Below, one piece after another: positions 19,384-29,227 of a stretch of DNA of 64,000 nucleotides. Position numbers and translations under genes: made by a program. Numbering within the stretch: position 1 is the first letter of the stretch; each line of letters starts with the position of its first letter. The stretch is from Ruminococcus sp. (lineage in GTDB: Bacteria; Bacillota; Clostridia; Oscillospirales; Ruminococcaceae). The notes beneath the pieces are model-generated. The model made no database searches and had not been told where the DNA came from. It was given only the letters and a program-made list of their open reading frames with translations. The stretch lies in the NCBI GenBank assembly GCA_015066925.1, contig SVNL01000001.1, positions 26,612 to 90,611 of the forward strand. The letters are read 5' to 3'.

Positions 19384-20658
19384 ATGGCTCAAAAACAAAT
19401 AAAAAAGAAAAAACCCGGTATTATTAAAACAATAGGAAGAGCATTTCTCGGTGATGTACGTTACGGAGAAATAAGTCTGCCTTTTTTCAGTTATGTAATG
19501 GTACTGATTGTTGTGGGAATAGTTATGATGTCCTCCGCCAGCTATGTATGGGCTAATGAGAAAGAGGGCGACGGTCTTTATTACGCAAAGAAACAGATTG
19601 CATCGGCTTTGATTGGCTTTTTTATAATGATTTTTCTTGCAGGTATGGACTATCATAACTTCAAGAAGATTAAATTTCCGTTTTTGAGAAAATTCAATAT
19701 TGCAGGAATTCTTTATGCCGTTGGTCTGATACTTCTGGTGCTTGTTCGTTTTATGGGTTCGGATGAAGGCGGTTCTATGGAAGCGAGAAGATGGCTTGTT
19801 CTCGGTCCGATTAACTTTCAGCCGTCGGAGGTAACGAAATTTACGCTTGTAATTTATTTTGCCTACCGTATGGAGAAAAAGGCTGAGGAAATGAACACGT
19901 TTAAGGGCGGTATTCTGACGTATGTCGCGCTTCTGGCACCTTATGCGCTTCTGATAGTTATTCAGCCTCATATTTCGGGCTTTATACTTATATGCGTAAT
20001 TGCCGCTTCACTTATTATATGCGGCGGGGCTAATAAATGGCAGATAATTTTGCTGGCAGTAGTCGGAATTGTTGGAATTGTATGGCTAATCAACTGGCAG
20101 GCAGGAGTTGAAGGAAGCTATGTTGCTGTAAGAATTAAGTCATGGAAAACTCCGTTTGATGACGTCTTGAATGATACATGGCAGACAGCTCATTCGCTTA
20201 TTGCAATAGGCTCGGGCGGATTATTCGGTCTTGGTCTTGGCAATTCACGTCAGAAATATCTTTATCTTCCTGAAGCTCAGAACGACTTTATTTTTCCGAT
20301 TGTTTGTGAGGAGCTTGGATTTATCGGTGCATTTGCAATAATACTTGTATTTTTCCTTCTTATCGTAGAGGGATATTCAATTGCCGCAAGATGTCAGGAT
20401 AAATTCGGAATGCTTATTGCTGTCGGTTTTACTACTCATATAGGAATTCAGTCGATACTTAATCTTGCCGTTGTAAGTAATACGATACCGAATACGGGTA
20501 TCAGTCTGCCGTTTTTCAGCTACGGCGGTACTGCACTTATAATGCAGATGGCTGAAATGGGAATTATACTCAATATCTCAAGAAAGAGATATTATCCTGA
20601 AGAGGACGAAGAACCTATAGAGAAAAATGTTGATGAAAAAGCATTGGAAAATGCTTAA
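19384..20658 (+). CDS. ftsW: FtsW/RodA/SpoVE family peptidoglycan polymerase
   Basis: RRWLVLGPINFQPSEVTKFTLVIYFA, EAQNDFIFPIVCEELGFIGA, NTGISLPFFSYGGTALIMQM. Confidence 0.95.
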   Translation: MAQKQIKKKKPGIIKTIGRAFLGDVRYGEISLPFFSYVMVLIVVGIVMMSSASYVWANEKEGDGLYYAKKQIASALIGFFIMIFLAGMDYHNFKKIKFPFLRKFNIAGILYAVGLILLVLVRFMGSDEGGSMEARRWLVLGPINFQPSEVTKFTLVIYFAYRMEKKAEEMNTFKGGILTYVALLAPYALLIVIQPHISGFILICVIAASLIICGGANKWQIILLAVVGIVGIVWLINWQAGVEGSYVAVRIKSWKTPFDDVLNDTWQTAHSLIAIGSGGLFGLGLGNSRQKYLYLPEAQNDFIFPIVCEELGFIGAFAIILVFFLLIVEGYSIAARCQDKFGMLIAVGFTTHIGIQSILNLAVVSNTIPNTGISLPFFSYGGTALIMQMAEMGIILNISRKRYYPEEDEEPIEKNVDEKALENA

Positions 20659-20702
20659 TTTATACAAAGGAGAACAGCTTTAAAGGCTGTGTTATAACTG
20701 CT

Positions 20703-21845
20703 ATGAGAGTATTACTTGCAGGCGGCGGTACAGGAGGACATATTAATCCTGCACTTGCTATTGCAGACATAATCAAAACAAAATATCCCGATGCGGAATT
20801 TCTTTTTGCCGGAACTCCAAATGGTATGGAGGCAAAGCTTGTTCCGCAGGCAGGCTATAAGCTTGAAACTATAAAAATTGCAGGCTTTCAAAGAAAAATT
20901 TCTCTTGAAAATATTAAAAGAAATGTTCAGGCAGTAGTTTATCTTGCTTCATCGGGAAAAAGAGCAACAGAAATTGTAAAGAATTTCAATCCTGATATTG
21001 CAATCGGAACAGGCGGCTATGTTGCAGGTCCTGTTATACGAAAAGCGGCAAGAATGGGTGTTCCGTCGGCTATTCACGAGCAGAATGCTTTTCCCGGAGT
21101 AACAAATAAGCTTCTTTCAAAAGAGGTTGACCACGTTATGCTTACAGTGATAGAAGCACTTGAGTATATGGAAAAGGATAAATTTGAATATACGGTAACG
21201 GGACTTCCTGTGCGCAGTGATATACTTAAAATAACAAAGGCTGAGGCAAGAAAAAAACTCGGCTTTGATGATGAAATGTGTATTCTTTCATTCGGCGGAA
21301 GCCTTGGTGCAGGCTGTATAAATGAAACAATGGCAGAAGCAATCAAGTGGCATACAAAAGAGGGGCTTAAAATCAACCATATTCACGGTTATGGCGGTAT
21401 GGGCAAGGATACTTTCCCTCAGGAGATGCAAAAGGCAGGTATAAAGCTTAAAAGCAACCGCCTTAGAATTACAGAGTATATCAATGATATGGATGTCTGT
21501 CTTGCGGCGGCTGACCTTGTAATATGCAGAGCAGGTGCTTCTACACTTGCAGAGCTTGAAGCGGCAGGAAAGGCTTCGATACTTATTCCTTCACCGATTG
21601 TTGCAGGCAATCACCAGTTCCATAATGCAAATGTACTCGGAAAAGCAGGTGCGGCAGTTGTAATTGAGCAGAAGGATGTAAGCTCGGAAAAAATAATAGG
21701 TCATATCAAGGAGCTTTATAATAATCCCGATAAGCTTTCTATTATGTCGCAAAGCTGTGCAAAGCTTGCGGTTAAGGATACGTCTGAAAGAATTCTCGGC
21801 GTTGTTGATAAGCTTTACGAAAAATCAAAAAAGAGAAAAAAGTAA
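20703..21845 (+). CDS. murG: UDP-GlcNAc transferase MurG
   Basis: LLAGGGTGGHINPALAIA, GTGGYVAGPVI, HEQNAFPGVTNK, CRAGASTLAELEAAGKASILIPSP. Confidence 0.97.
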   Translation: MRVLLAGGGTGGHINPALAIADIIKTKYPDAEFLFAGTPNGMEAKLVPQAGYKLETIKIAGFQRKISLENIKRNVQAVVYLASSGKRATEIVKNFNPDIAIGTGGYVAGPVIRKAARMGVPSAIHEQNAFPGVTNKLLSKEVDHVMLTVIEALEYMEKDKFEYTVTGLPVRSDILKITKAEARKKLGFDDEMCILSFGGSLGAGCINETMAEAIKWHTKEGLKINHIHGYGGMGKDTFPQEMQKAGIKLKSNRLRITEYINDMDVCLAAADLVICRAGASTLAELEAAGKASILIPSPIVAGNHQFHNANVLGKAGAAVVIEQKDVSSEKIIGHIKELYNNPDKLSIMSQSCAKLAVKDTSERILGVVDKLYEKSKKRKK

Positions 21846-21897
21846 CATAAAATCAATCTGTGACATAGTATGATAAAAAATACTATGAGGTGATTTT

Positions 21898-23154
21898 ATG
21901 CAGAAACTGATTGTGCAGGGCGGCACGAGGCTTAGAGGAGAAATTAACCTTCAGGGTGCCAAAAACAGTGCTCTTCCGATAATGGCGGCGTCATATCTTT
22001 GCGGCAGTAAATGTGTGCTTCATAACTGCCCGAAGCTTACGGATATATATGCGGCATCGAGAATACTTAACTATTTAGGGTGTAAATGCTCTTTTGCCGA
22101 AAATACGGTGCAGATTATGCCGACCGAAAGTGATTGCAGTTCAATTTCTGAGGAGCTTATGCAGGAGATGCGTTCGTCAATAATATTTCTCGGCGCATTG
22201 CTAGGCAGACATAAAAAATGTACAGTCAGTTATCCCGGAGGATGTAAGCTCGGTCCTCGTCCGATAGATATGCATCTATCAGCTTTCAGAAAAATGGGAG
22301 TTGATATCAATGAAAACTTCGGAAAGGTTATCTGCAATGTAAAAAAATCAGTTCATGGTGCAAGAATTTCTCTGACATTTCCGTCTGTCGGAGCTACAGA
22401 AAATATAATGCTCTGTGCAGTTCTTGCCGATGGTGAAACGATAATAAATAATGCGGCAAGAGAACCTGAAATACAAGACCTTGCACAGTTTTTAAGATGC
22501 TGTGGAGCTAAAATAAAGGGTGACGGTGAAAGCAGAATTGTCATTGAAGGCGTTAAAGCGCTCAGCGGCTGTGAGTATACAATAATGTCGGACAGAATTG
22601 CTTGTGCAACTTATCTATCTGCAATTGCAGGTGCAGGCGGTGAAGCCATAATACATAAGGCGTGTGCAAATTGCATAGAGCCGTTTGTATCACTTCTCGA
22701 CCAGACAGGGTGCAGTATCTATACGCTTGACGAGGGAATATATGTTAGAAGCGGTATGCGTATGAAGGCTATTGAAAGCTGTATAAGAACAATGCCGCAT
22801 CCGGGATTTCCGACAGACGCACAGGCTGTTCTTATGGCGGCATTGACTAAATCAGACGGAACGAGTGTTTTTGAAGAAAATATATTTGACTGCCGTTACA
22901 GGCATACCGACGCTTTGATAAAAATGGGAGCTGATATAAAGGTTCTCGGTAAAACAGCGGTTGTACAAGGGGTTGACAGGCTCTATGGTGCAAAAGTTGA
23001 GGCGACAGACCTTAGAGGCGGTGCGGCAATGGTTATTGCAGGTCTTATGGCTGAGGGAACAACCGAAGTTACAAAGATTTGCTATATAGACAGAGGATAT
23101 GAAAATATAGAAGTATATCTGCAAAAGCTTGGCGCGGATATACGACGAGAATAA
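21898..23154 (+). CDS. murA: UDP-N-acetylglucosamine 1-carboxyvinyltransferase MurA
   Basis: GGTRLRGEINLQGAKNSALPIMAA; PHPGFPTDAQAVLMA; DLRGGAAMVIAGLMAEG. Confidence 0.97.
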   Translation: MQKLIVQGGTRLRGEINLQGAKNSALPIMAASYLCGSKCVLHNCPKLTDIYAASRILNYLGCKCSFAENTVQIMPTESDCSSISEELMQEMRSSIIFLGALLGRHKKCTVSYPGGCKLGPRPIDMHLSAFRKMGVDINENFGKVICNVKKSVHGARISLTFPSVGATENIMLCAVLADGETIINNAAREPEIQDLAQFLRCCGAKIKGDGESRIVIEGVKALSGCEYTIMSDRIACATYLSAIAGAGGEAIIHKACANCIEPFVSLLDQTGCSIYTLDEGIYVRSGMRMKAIESCIRTMPHPGFPTDAQAVLMAALTKSDGTSVFEENIFDCRYRHTDALIKMGADIKVLGKTAVVQGVDRLYGAKVEATDLRGGAAMVIAGLMAEGTTEVTKICYIDRGYENIEVYLQKLGADIRRE

Positions 23155-23179
23155 AAATACAAGAGGTTCAGATTTTTGT

Positions 23180-24181
23180 ATGAAAGATGTTAAAAAAACA
23201 AGTGTAGAAAGAGAAAACAGCAGCAAACGTATGAGAAGACGAAAAAGAAATATGCATTTGTATGTATTCGTCGTGTTTGTTATTGTAATTTGTATCGGAT
23301 TAACAGTAAGTTATACGTTTTTGTTTAATATAAACGAAATAAAGGTTTCGGGTGAGGCAAGCGAGTATACCGCTGAGGAGATAGCGACTGCTTCGGGAAT
23401 AAAAATGGGCGATAACCTTTTACGAATAAAATGTGATGAAGCTGAAAAAAGAATTCTCAGTGAGCTTCTTTATATTGAAACGGCAGAGGTAGACAGAAAG
23501 TTTCCGTTCTCTCTTGAAATAACAGTTACAAAGTGTATTCCGGGCTTTAATGTTTCGTACGAAATGGGAACTCTTCTTGTAAGTCAGCAGGGAAAGGTTC
23601 TGGAAAATAACGGATATATAACAGAAGGACTTCCCGTTTTTATCGGATATGCACCGGTAACTACAACGGCAGGTCAGAAGCTGAAATCTGAAGAAGAACA
23701 GAAACAAAGAGTTTATGAGGAGTTTGTAAAGATTATACTTGCAAATCCCGATAATAAAATAGTAAGCGTTGATATGACGGATAAACATGAAATTGTTGTT
23801 ACTTATTCAAATGAAATTGTTTTCAAAATGGGTAACTGGAATGATATACCGTATAAGCTCTCACTTGCGGATACCGTAATGGAGAAGGTGGGCAATGAAA
23901 AGGGATATATTTCAATGATTGGCTCAAATCAGTGCTCGTTCAGAAAAACGGAGGATACAGGATTTGAAAGTGTAATTTCTCCTGAACCGATTAATCCGAC
24001 CGAAAGCAATGAGAATAATCAAGATGATGACGATGAAAATAACCAGATTACACCGGAGCCTGACAATAATGAAACCGTAACAACAACCTATGTTGATGAG
24101 GAGGAAGAGATGTTCAGAGAGCATGACGAGATGAACATTACAACTACTACAACGGCAACTACAGAACCTGCGGTCGATTAA
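23180..24181 (+). CDS. ftsQ: FtsQ/DivIB-type cell division protein with acidic/Thr-rich C-terminal tail
   Basis: Basic N-terminus, single TM, FNINEIKVSGEASEYTAEEIATASGIKMGDNLLRI (POTRA); position before ftsZ. Confidence 0.85.
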   Translation: MKDVKKTSVERENSSKRMRRRKRNMHLYVFVVFVIVICIGLTVSYTFLFNINEIKVSGEASEYTAEEIATASGIKMGDNLLRIKCDEAEKRILSELLYIETAEVDRKFPFSLEITVTKCIPGFNVSYEMGTLLVSQQGKVLENNGYITEGLPVFIGYAPVTTTAGQKLKSEEEQKQRVYEEFVKIILANPDNKIVSVDMTDKHEIVVTYSNEIVFKMGNWNDIPYKLSLADTVMEKVGNEKGYISMIGSNQCSFRKTEDTGFESVISPEPINPTESNENNQDDDDENNQITPEPDNNETVTTTYVDEEEEMFREHDEMNITTTTTATTEPAVD

Positions 24182-24382
24182 TTTACTGTTCATATTGCAT
24201 ATAAATGTTAAAAAAATTAGTTCAATTAAACGAAATATTGTGAAATCAATAAAAATTAAAAAAAAATCGATAAGATACTTGAAAAATACTAAATTATATG
24301 TTAAAATAGTTAGTGTATTTTAGAATGTTATTATTGTAATTTGTTAAATAACTAAGGAATAAAAATTAGGAGGACTAAATAA

Positions 24383-25501
24383 ATGGCTGATTTTATTTTA
24401 GAGGAAACACTAGAGCCTGATGTAAATATAAAGGTTATCGGTGTTGGCGGCGGCGGCGGAAACGCCCTCAATTGTATGGTTGATTCAGGTGTAAATGACA
24501 TTGAATATATTGCTGTTAATACAGACGCAAAGGCACTTAACAAGTCTAAGGCTACAACAAGAATTCCAATCGGTGCTAAGCTCACAAAGGGCAGAGGTGC
24601 AGGAAATAAGCCTGAGGTAGGTAAACGCTCTGCTGAAGAAAACAGAGATGAAATCGAAACACACCTTAAAGGTGCTGATATGGTTTTCATTACTGCCGGT
24701 ATGGGCGGCGGTACAGGTACAGGTGCTGCTCCTGTTGTTGCTAAAATTGCGCAGGAAATGGGTATCCTTACTGTTGCTGTTGTTACAAAGCCTTTCCTCT
24801 TTGAAAGAGAACAGAAAATGATTCAGGCTGAAAAAGGTATCGCTGAACTCAGAAAGTATGTTGACTCTTTGATTGTTATTCCTAACGAAAAGCTTCTCGT
24901 TGGTCTTGATAAGCCACTTACAATGCTCCAGTCATTCGCTCTTTCTGATGATATTCTTAAAACTGGTGTAAAGAGTATTTCTGACCTTATTGTTGAAGAA
25001 GGCTATATCAACCTTGACTTCGCTGACGTTTCAACAATTATGAAGGGTGCAGGCTATGCTCATATGGCTATCGGTCATGGTGCAGGTAAGGATAAGGCTC
25101 AGCAGGCTGCTGAAGCTGTTATCAAGAGCCCACTTCTCGAAACATCTATTGCAGGTGCAAAAAGACTCCTTATCAATATCGCAATGTCAGAGGATATTCT
25201 TTCTTCAGATGTTGATACTGCTACAAAGATGATTACAGATCAGGCTTCTGATAATGTTGAATTTATCTTCGGTACTGCATTTAAGGAAGATATGCAGGAC
25301 GAAATGATTATTACTGTTATTGCTGCAGGCTTTGATGATCCTTCTGAAGCTCCTGTTGAAGAAAAGAGTGAAGAGGAAGAAGACGACGAAATCATTAAGA
25401 TTGATAATCCTCTTATTGATGAGCTCGGTCTTGGCGAAAAGACATCTTCATCATCTCAGGATGACGACCTCGAAGCAATCTTCAAAATGCTCGGAAACTG
25501 A
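24383..25501 (+). CDS. ftsZ: cell division GTPase FtsZ
   Basis: GVGGGGGNALNCMVDSGV, AGMGGGTGTGAAPVVAKIAQE, strong AGGAGG RBS. Confidence 0.98.
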   Translation: MADFILEETLEPDVNIKVIGVGGGGGNALNCMVDSGVNDIEYIAVNTDAKALNKSKATTRIPIGAKLTKGRGAGNKPEVGKRSAEENRDEIETHLKGADMVFITAGMGGGTGTGAAPVVAKIAQEMGILTVAVVTKPFLFEREQKMIQAEKGIAELRKYVDSLIVIPNEKLLVGLDKPLTMLQSFALSDDILKTGVKSISDLIVEEGYINLDFADVSTIMKGAGYAHMAIGHGAGKDKAQQAAEAVIKSPLLETSIAGAKRLLINIAMSEDILSSDVDTATKMITDQASDNVEFIFGTAFKEDMQDEMIITVIAAGFDDPSEAPVEEKSEEEEDDEIIKIDNPLIDELGLGEKTSSSSQDDDLEAIFKMLGN

Positions 25502-25529
25502 TTACATATCGCTTAATCAGTATTAATAA

Positions 25530-25577
25530 TGCTTATTTCCGCTTCTGATTTAAATGCGTCAGAGGCGGTTTTGTTTT
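25530..25577 (+). terminator. terminator downstream of ftsZ
   Basis: CCGC-t-TCTGA...TCAGA-g-GCGG-TTTTGTTTT hairpin. Confidence 0.75.
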
Positions 25578-25821
25578 GGAATTTTTTGTTTTTTTTATAT
25601 AAAATAAATTACCTTATGATAATTCTTTTATACAAATATAAATACAAATTAATGCTTGCATCAGATTTAGTTTAGTATAAAATGCACTAAATTAAATGAA
25701 TAATTTCTACAAAAAAGAAGTTGAAAATTAAAAATAAAAATGTTATAATTATATATAAGGTGTGAACTCACTTTGGAATACTTTATTCTGCAATATCGTT
25801 TTGCAGGGATTGGAGCGTATT

Positions 25822-27240
25822 ATGGATGAACCGGTTGTATTAAGAACCGCAAAAGTTGGCGGATTTGTAAAAGATGATGTATTACAGTACGTTGATGAGT
25901 TAAATTCAAAGAATGTTGCCTTAGAAGAACAGATAAAGGCCTTGCAGGAAGCCGGACCTGCTGATCCTCAGGAAATTGCAAAGTATAGATCACAGATCGA
26001 TAATCTTCAGGATAAACTTAATGCGGCAAATAATTCTCTAAGAACTATTAAATCTGAGAATGAAACAATAAAGAAACAGCATGAGTCTGATACGGCTCTC
26101 ATTAATCAGCTTAAATCACAGTCAGGTCAGGGTGCGGCAGCAGCAAATTCTGCTCAGGCAGCTGAGCTTAATAGTGCAAAAACTGCTCTCGTAAAGGCTA
26201 AGACTGAAATTGATAAGCTCAAGGCAAGCCTTGAAGCAGCTGAACAGAAAGCTAAAAATGCTGCTCCTGCTGATACATCAGCTAAGGACGCTGAAATTGC
26301 AGAAGCTAAAAAACAGCTCGCTGATAAAACAAATGAGCTTAATACTGTGAATAATGAACTTAACAGCAAGGTTAAGGAATTAGACGAAAAGTCAAAGCTC
26401 GTTGACGAGAAGGATAAAGAAATCCGTAAGCTTCAGGATGAAATCGAAGAGCTGAAGGAAAATGTGGATTCAGCTGCTATTCCATCAAGCTTCGATATGG
26501 GTGCTCTCTTTACAGAGGCACAGATGACAGCTAAGAAAATTACTATTGAAGCAAAAAATGCTGCTGATAAGGTGGTTAAGGAAGCACAGGCTCAGGCTAA
26601 GCAGATTGTTGATGACGCTAATGCAGAGGCTGAAAAGACTATTACTGCAGCTAATATTACTGCTGAAAATTGCATTAAGGATGCTAATGAACAGGCTAAG
26701 CTTACTGTTCTTGACGCTAATACTCGTGCCGAAAAGGTAAACGAAATGGCTGATACAGTAAAGGCAATGCTTGTAAACGAAATTAATGGTATAGATACTA
26801 AGTTTGACGAGGTTTCAGGTCTTATTCAGAAGCTTGCAACACAGGCTGCCGATAGAATGGGTGAGGCTAAGAATATCATTGACGAAGCTAAAAAGAGCGT
26901 TACTGATATTCCTGAGATTAAAAAGGCAGAGCCTCCACAGGAAGCAGTTTTCGATAAGCCTGCTGTAATGCCTGAACCTGCTAAGGTTCCTGAAAAGAAG
27001 CCTGTTCAGAATACAAGCTTTAACAGCTTCAATTCTCAGTCTGCTAATAACTCAAGCTTCAATAGCTATAACTCTCAGCCTGTTAAGAATGTAAATGAAC
27101 AGCAGAGCCAGCCGAAGCCTTATACACATCAGGATAAAAATTCTAAAAAGGCTGCTGATTTTAATTTCGATATGTCCGAATTACTTAAAGCTGCCGAGGA
27201 AGAAGCTTCTAAGGAAGAGGCTCTTGCTGTAGAAGAGTAA
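25822..27240 (+). CDS. DivIVA-like long coiled-coil protein
   Basis: N-terminal VGGFVKDDVLQYVDELNSKN resembles DivIVA N-terminal boxes; long Ala/Lys/Glu coiled coil; Asn/Ser/Gln-rich tail. Start chosen at 25822 ATG. Confidence 0.65.
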   Translation: MDEPVVLRTAKVGGFVKDDVLQYVDELNSKNVALEEQIKALQEAGPADPQEIAKYRSQIDNLQDKLNAANNSLRTIKSENETIKKQHESDTALINQLKSQSGQGAAAANSAQAAELNSAKTALVKAKTEIDKLKASLEAAEQKAKNAAPADTSAKDAEIAEAKKQLADKTNELNTVNNELNSKVKELDEKSKLVDEKDKEIRKLQDEIEELKENVDSAAIPSSFDMGALFTEAQMTAKKITIEAKNAADKVVKEAQAQAKQIVDDANAEAEKTITAANITAENCIKDANEQAKLTVLDANTRAEKVNEMADTVKAMLVNEINGIDTKFDEVSGLIQKLATQAADRMGEAKNIIDEAKKSVTDIPEIKKAEPPQEAVFDKPAVMPEPAKVPEKKPVQNTSFNSFNSQSANNSSFNSYNSQPVKNVNEQQSQPKPYTHQDKNSKKAADFNFDMSELLKAAEEEASKEEALAVEE

Positions 27241-27262
27241 AAAATTAATATTTGTAAAATAT

Positions 27263-27296
27263 ATGCAGAGTCCCGTTTTAACGGGATTTCTGCATT
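27263..27296 (+). terminator. hairpin terminator
   Basis: GCAGAGTCCCGTTTTAACGGGATTTCTGC hairpin between genes. Confidence 0.55.
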
Positions 27297-27313
27297 ATCT
27301 TTGAGGTGGTCTT

Positions 27314-27868
27314 TTGTCTGTAGTTAAACTAAATGTTAAACAGCTTCGAGATGCTGCTGTTAATTTGAAAATTGGTGATAAGGTTCTTCTCACTGGATAT
27401 GTATATACTTCACGAGATGCCGCACATAAAAGAATTAAGGCTCTTATTGACAGCGGTGAAACGCTTCCGTATGAACTTAAAGACGCTGTAATTTATTATG
27501 CAGGTCCTACTCCTGCACCCGAGGGTAAGCCAATCGGTTCCTGCGGGCCTACAACTTCAAGCCGTATGGACGTTTTTGCTCCTGAATTCCTTGATAAAGG
27601 TCTTATAGCTATGATAGGAAAGGGCGAGCGTAATCAGGCTGTACGTGATGCGATTGTGCGAAATAAAGCTGTTTATTTCTGCTTCGTTGGCGGTGCAGGT
27701 GCGCTGGCTGCTAAGTGTATCAAAAGCTGTGAGGTTATTGCTTTTGAGGACCTTGGATGCGAATCTGTAAAAAGACTTTATATCGAAGAACTACCGCTAA
27801 TCGTTGCTAATGATTGCACCGGTGGCGATATATTCTCAGAGGGACGTGCTGAGTATTTTTCTGAATAA
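27314..27868 (+). CDS. Fe-S type fumarate/tartrate hydro-lyase beta subunit (TTG start)
   Basis: GKVLLTGYVYTSRDAAHKRI, YYAGPTPAPEGKPIGSCGPTTSSRMD motifs. Confidence 0.9.
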   Translation: MSVVKLNVKQLRDAAVNLKIGDKVLLTGYVYTSRDAAHKRIKALIDSGETLPYELKDAVIYYAGPTPAPEGKPIGSCGPTTSSRMDVFAPEFLDKGLIAMIGKGERNQAVRDAIVRNKAVYFCFVGGAGALAAKCIKSCEVIAFEDLGCESVKRLYIEELPLIVANDCTGGDIFSEGRAEYFSE

Positions 27869-27958
27869 GTCCTATGTCTAAAGTGACAAAAATTTTTACT
27901 GTAAATTGGTGGAAATGATGTTTTTTGGCTTCATAGTTGAAAAAATGTTAAGGATTTA

Positions 27959-27987
27959 TTGACAAAGCAAAAAAAAAGCTATATAAT
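27959..27987 (+). promoter_or_regulatory. consensus sigma-A promoter upstream of sigH
   Basis: TTGACA (27959-27964), 17-nt spacer, TATAAT (27982-27987). Confidence 0.8.
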
Positions 27988-28020
27988 ATACAATATAGTA
28001 TTTACATTCAGAGTGATTGG

Positions 28021-28623
28021 GTGAATAAATTGCTTGAATTGGATTTTGATGAAAATGTTCTTGATAAATTAAGTGATGAACAGCTCGTTCTTGTAGCTCG
28101 CTCAGATAAGCGTGCTGAGGCACTTGTCATTTCTCGTTATCTGAAAATTATCTGGAATAAATCTGAAACATATGCAAATTCACTTATTGATAATGAGGAC
28201 CTCGTACAGGAAGGCTTGTTAGGCCTTATGAGTGCTATTGCCGCTTATAAGCCTGAGAAGAATATAAAGTTTTCTACGTTTGCAGGCGTTTGTATCGCCA
28301 ATCGTATGAAAACTCTTGTTGCAAAAGCAAATAAGGTCGATTCTCCTGTCGAAAATATTGAGGAACTCTCTGTTTTACAGGGTATTTCATTTTCTGAAAC
28401 ACCTGAAACTATTTTTCTTTATAAAGAGTATTATTCTGATTTGTTTGATAAAATCGATTCTGTTCTTACTGAAAGAGAAAATGTTGTTTTTCAGATGTAT
28501 ATTTACGATATGTCCTATAAGGATATTGCGGAAAAGCTGAAGATTACTGAAAAGTCTGTGGATAATGCTATACAAAGAGCCAGACGAAAAATTAAACTTC
28601 TAATGAAAGCGTCTGAAAAATGA
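28021..28623 (+). CDS. RNA polymerase sigma factor, SigH-like (GTG start)
   Basis: Region 2 DLVQEGLLGLMSAIAAYKPEKNIKFSTFAGVCIANRM; region 4 LTERENVVFQMYIYDMSYKDIAEKLKITEKSVDNAIQRARRKIK. Confidence 0.88.
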   Translation: MNKLLELDFDENVLDKLSDEQLVLVARSDKRAEALVISRYLKIIWNKSETYANSLIDNEDLVQEGLLGLMSAIAAYKPEKNIKFSTFAGVCIANRMKTLVAKANKVDSPVENIEELSVLQGISFSETPETIFLYKEYYSDLFDKIDSVLTERENVVFQMYIYDMSYKDIAEKLKITEKSVDNAIQRARRKIKLLMKASEK

Positions 28624-28690
28624 TGGCCGGGTAGCTTAAGTCAAGAGCGTTGTTAATCAAAGGTATTGGTGCGAATCCAATCATGGTCCA
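28624..28690 (+). ncRNA. tRNA-like sequence (degenerate tRNA-Asn-like; not a canonical tRNA)
   Basis: GTAGCTT..AGAGC D-arm-like, TTGTTAATCAA anticodon-like segment (GTT), ATTGG-TGCGAAT-CCAAT T-arm, TGGCC/GG(T)CCA acceptor-like pairing; 66 nt in total, anticodon arm shortened. Confidence 0.5.
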
Positions 28691-28715
28691 AATATATTAA
28701 GCGAGGTATTTTAAA

Positions 28716-28991
28716 ATGTACGAAGACAAGACATTAGTTTGCAAGCAGTGCGGAAGTGAATTCGTTTTCACTGCAGGCGAACAGGAATTTTATGCTGAAA
28801 AAGGATTTGTAAACGAGCCTCAGAGATGTAAGGCTTGCCGTGACGCAAGAAAGAATGCAGGTAAGGCTGATAGAGTTATGTTCACAGCAGTTTGCGCTTC
28901 ATGTGGCGGAGAAGCTAAGGTTCCTTTTGAGCCAAAGGAAGGTAGAGCTGTATATTGCAGTGATTGCTTTGCTAAAATGAACGAAGCATAA
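28716..28991 (+). CDS. zinc-ribbon domain protein (three CxxC knuckles)
   Basis: VCKQCGSEFVF..RCKACRDAR..VCASCGGEAKVPFEP..YCSDCF. Confidence 0.85.
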   Translation: MYEDKTLVCKQCGSEFVFTAGEQEFYAEKGFVNEPQRCKACRDARKNAGKADRVMFTAVCASCGGEAKVPFEPKEGRAVYCSDCFAKMNEA

Positions 28992-28998
28992 TAATGCC

Positions 28999-29036
28999 GA
29001 TTTCAAGGCACAGCATCGGCTGTGCTTTGATTTTTT
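28999..29036 (+). terminator. terminator after zinc-ribbon gene
   Basis: AAGGCACAGC-atcg-GCTGTGCTTTGATTTTTTT. Confidence 0.75.
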
Positions 29037-29227
29037 TGTACTTTTTGTATCTTTATCGTTTTTAATCATATAATTATAGTCACGTCAAAAGTTTAATCTG
29101 ACATTGACTGTTTTGAAATGCCGTGCAGATGTGTAAATACAGAGCTTTTCTCTATGCAATCGGCAGGTAATAAGCTGCAAAAAATTGTGGTTTTATGTAT
29201 GTATGTATTAATGGAAGGATGTTTTAT

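Noticed and set aside
28624-28690. Functional canonical tRNA-Asn
   Set aside because: Only 66 nt, no valid 5-bp anticodon stem, D-loop lacks GG, and acceptor pairing needs a bulge; kept only as tRNA-like.
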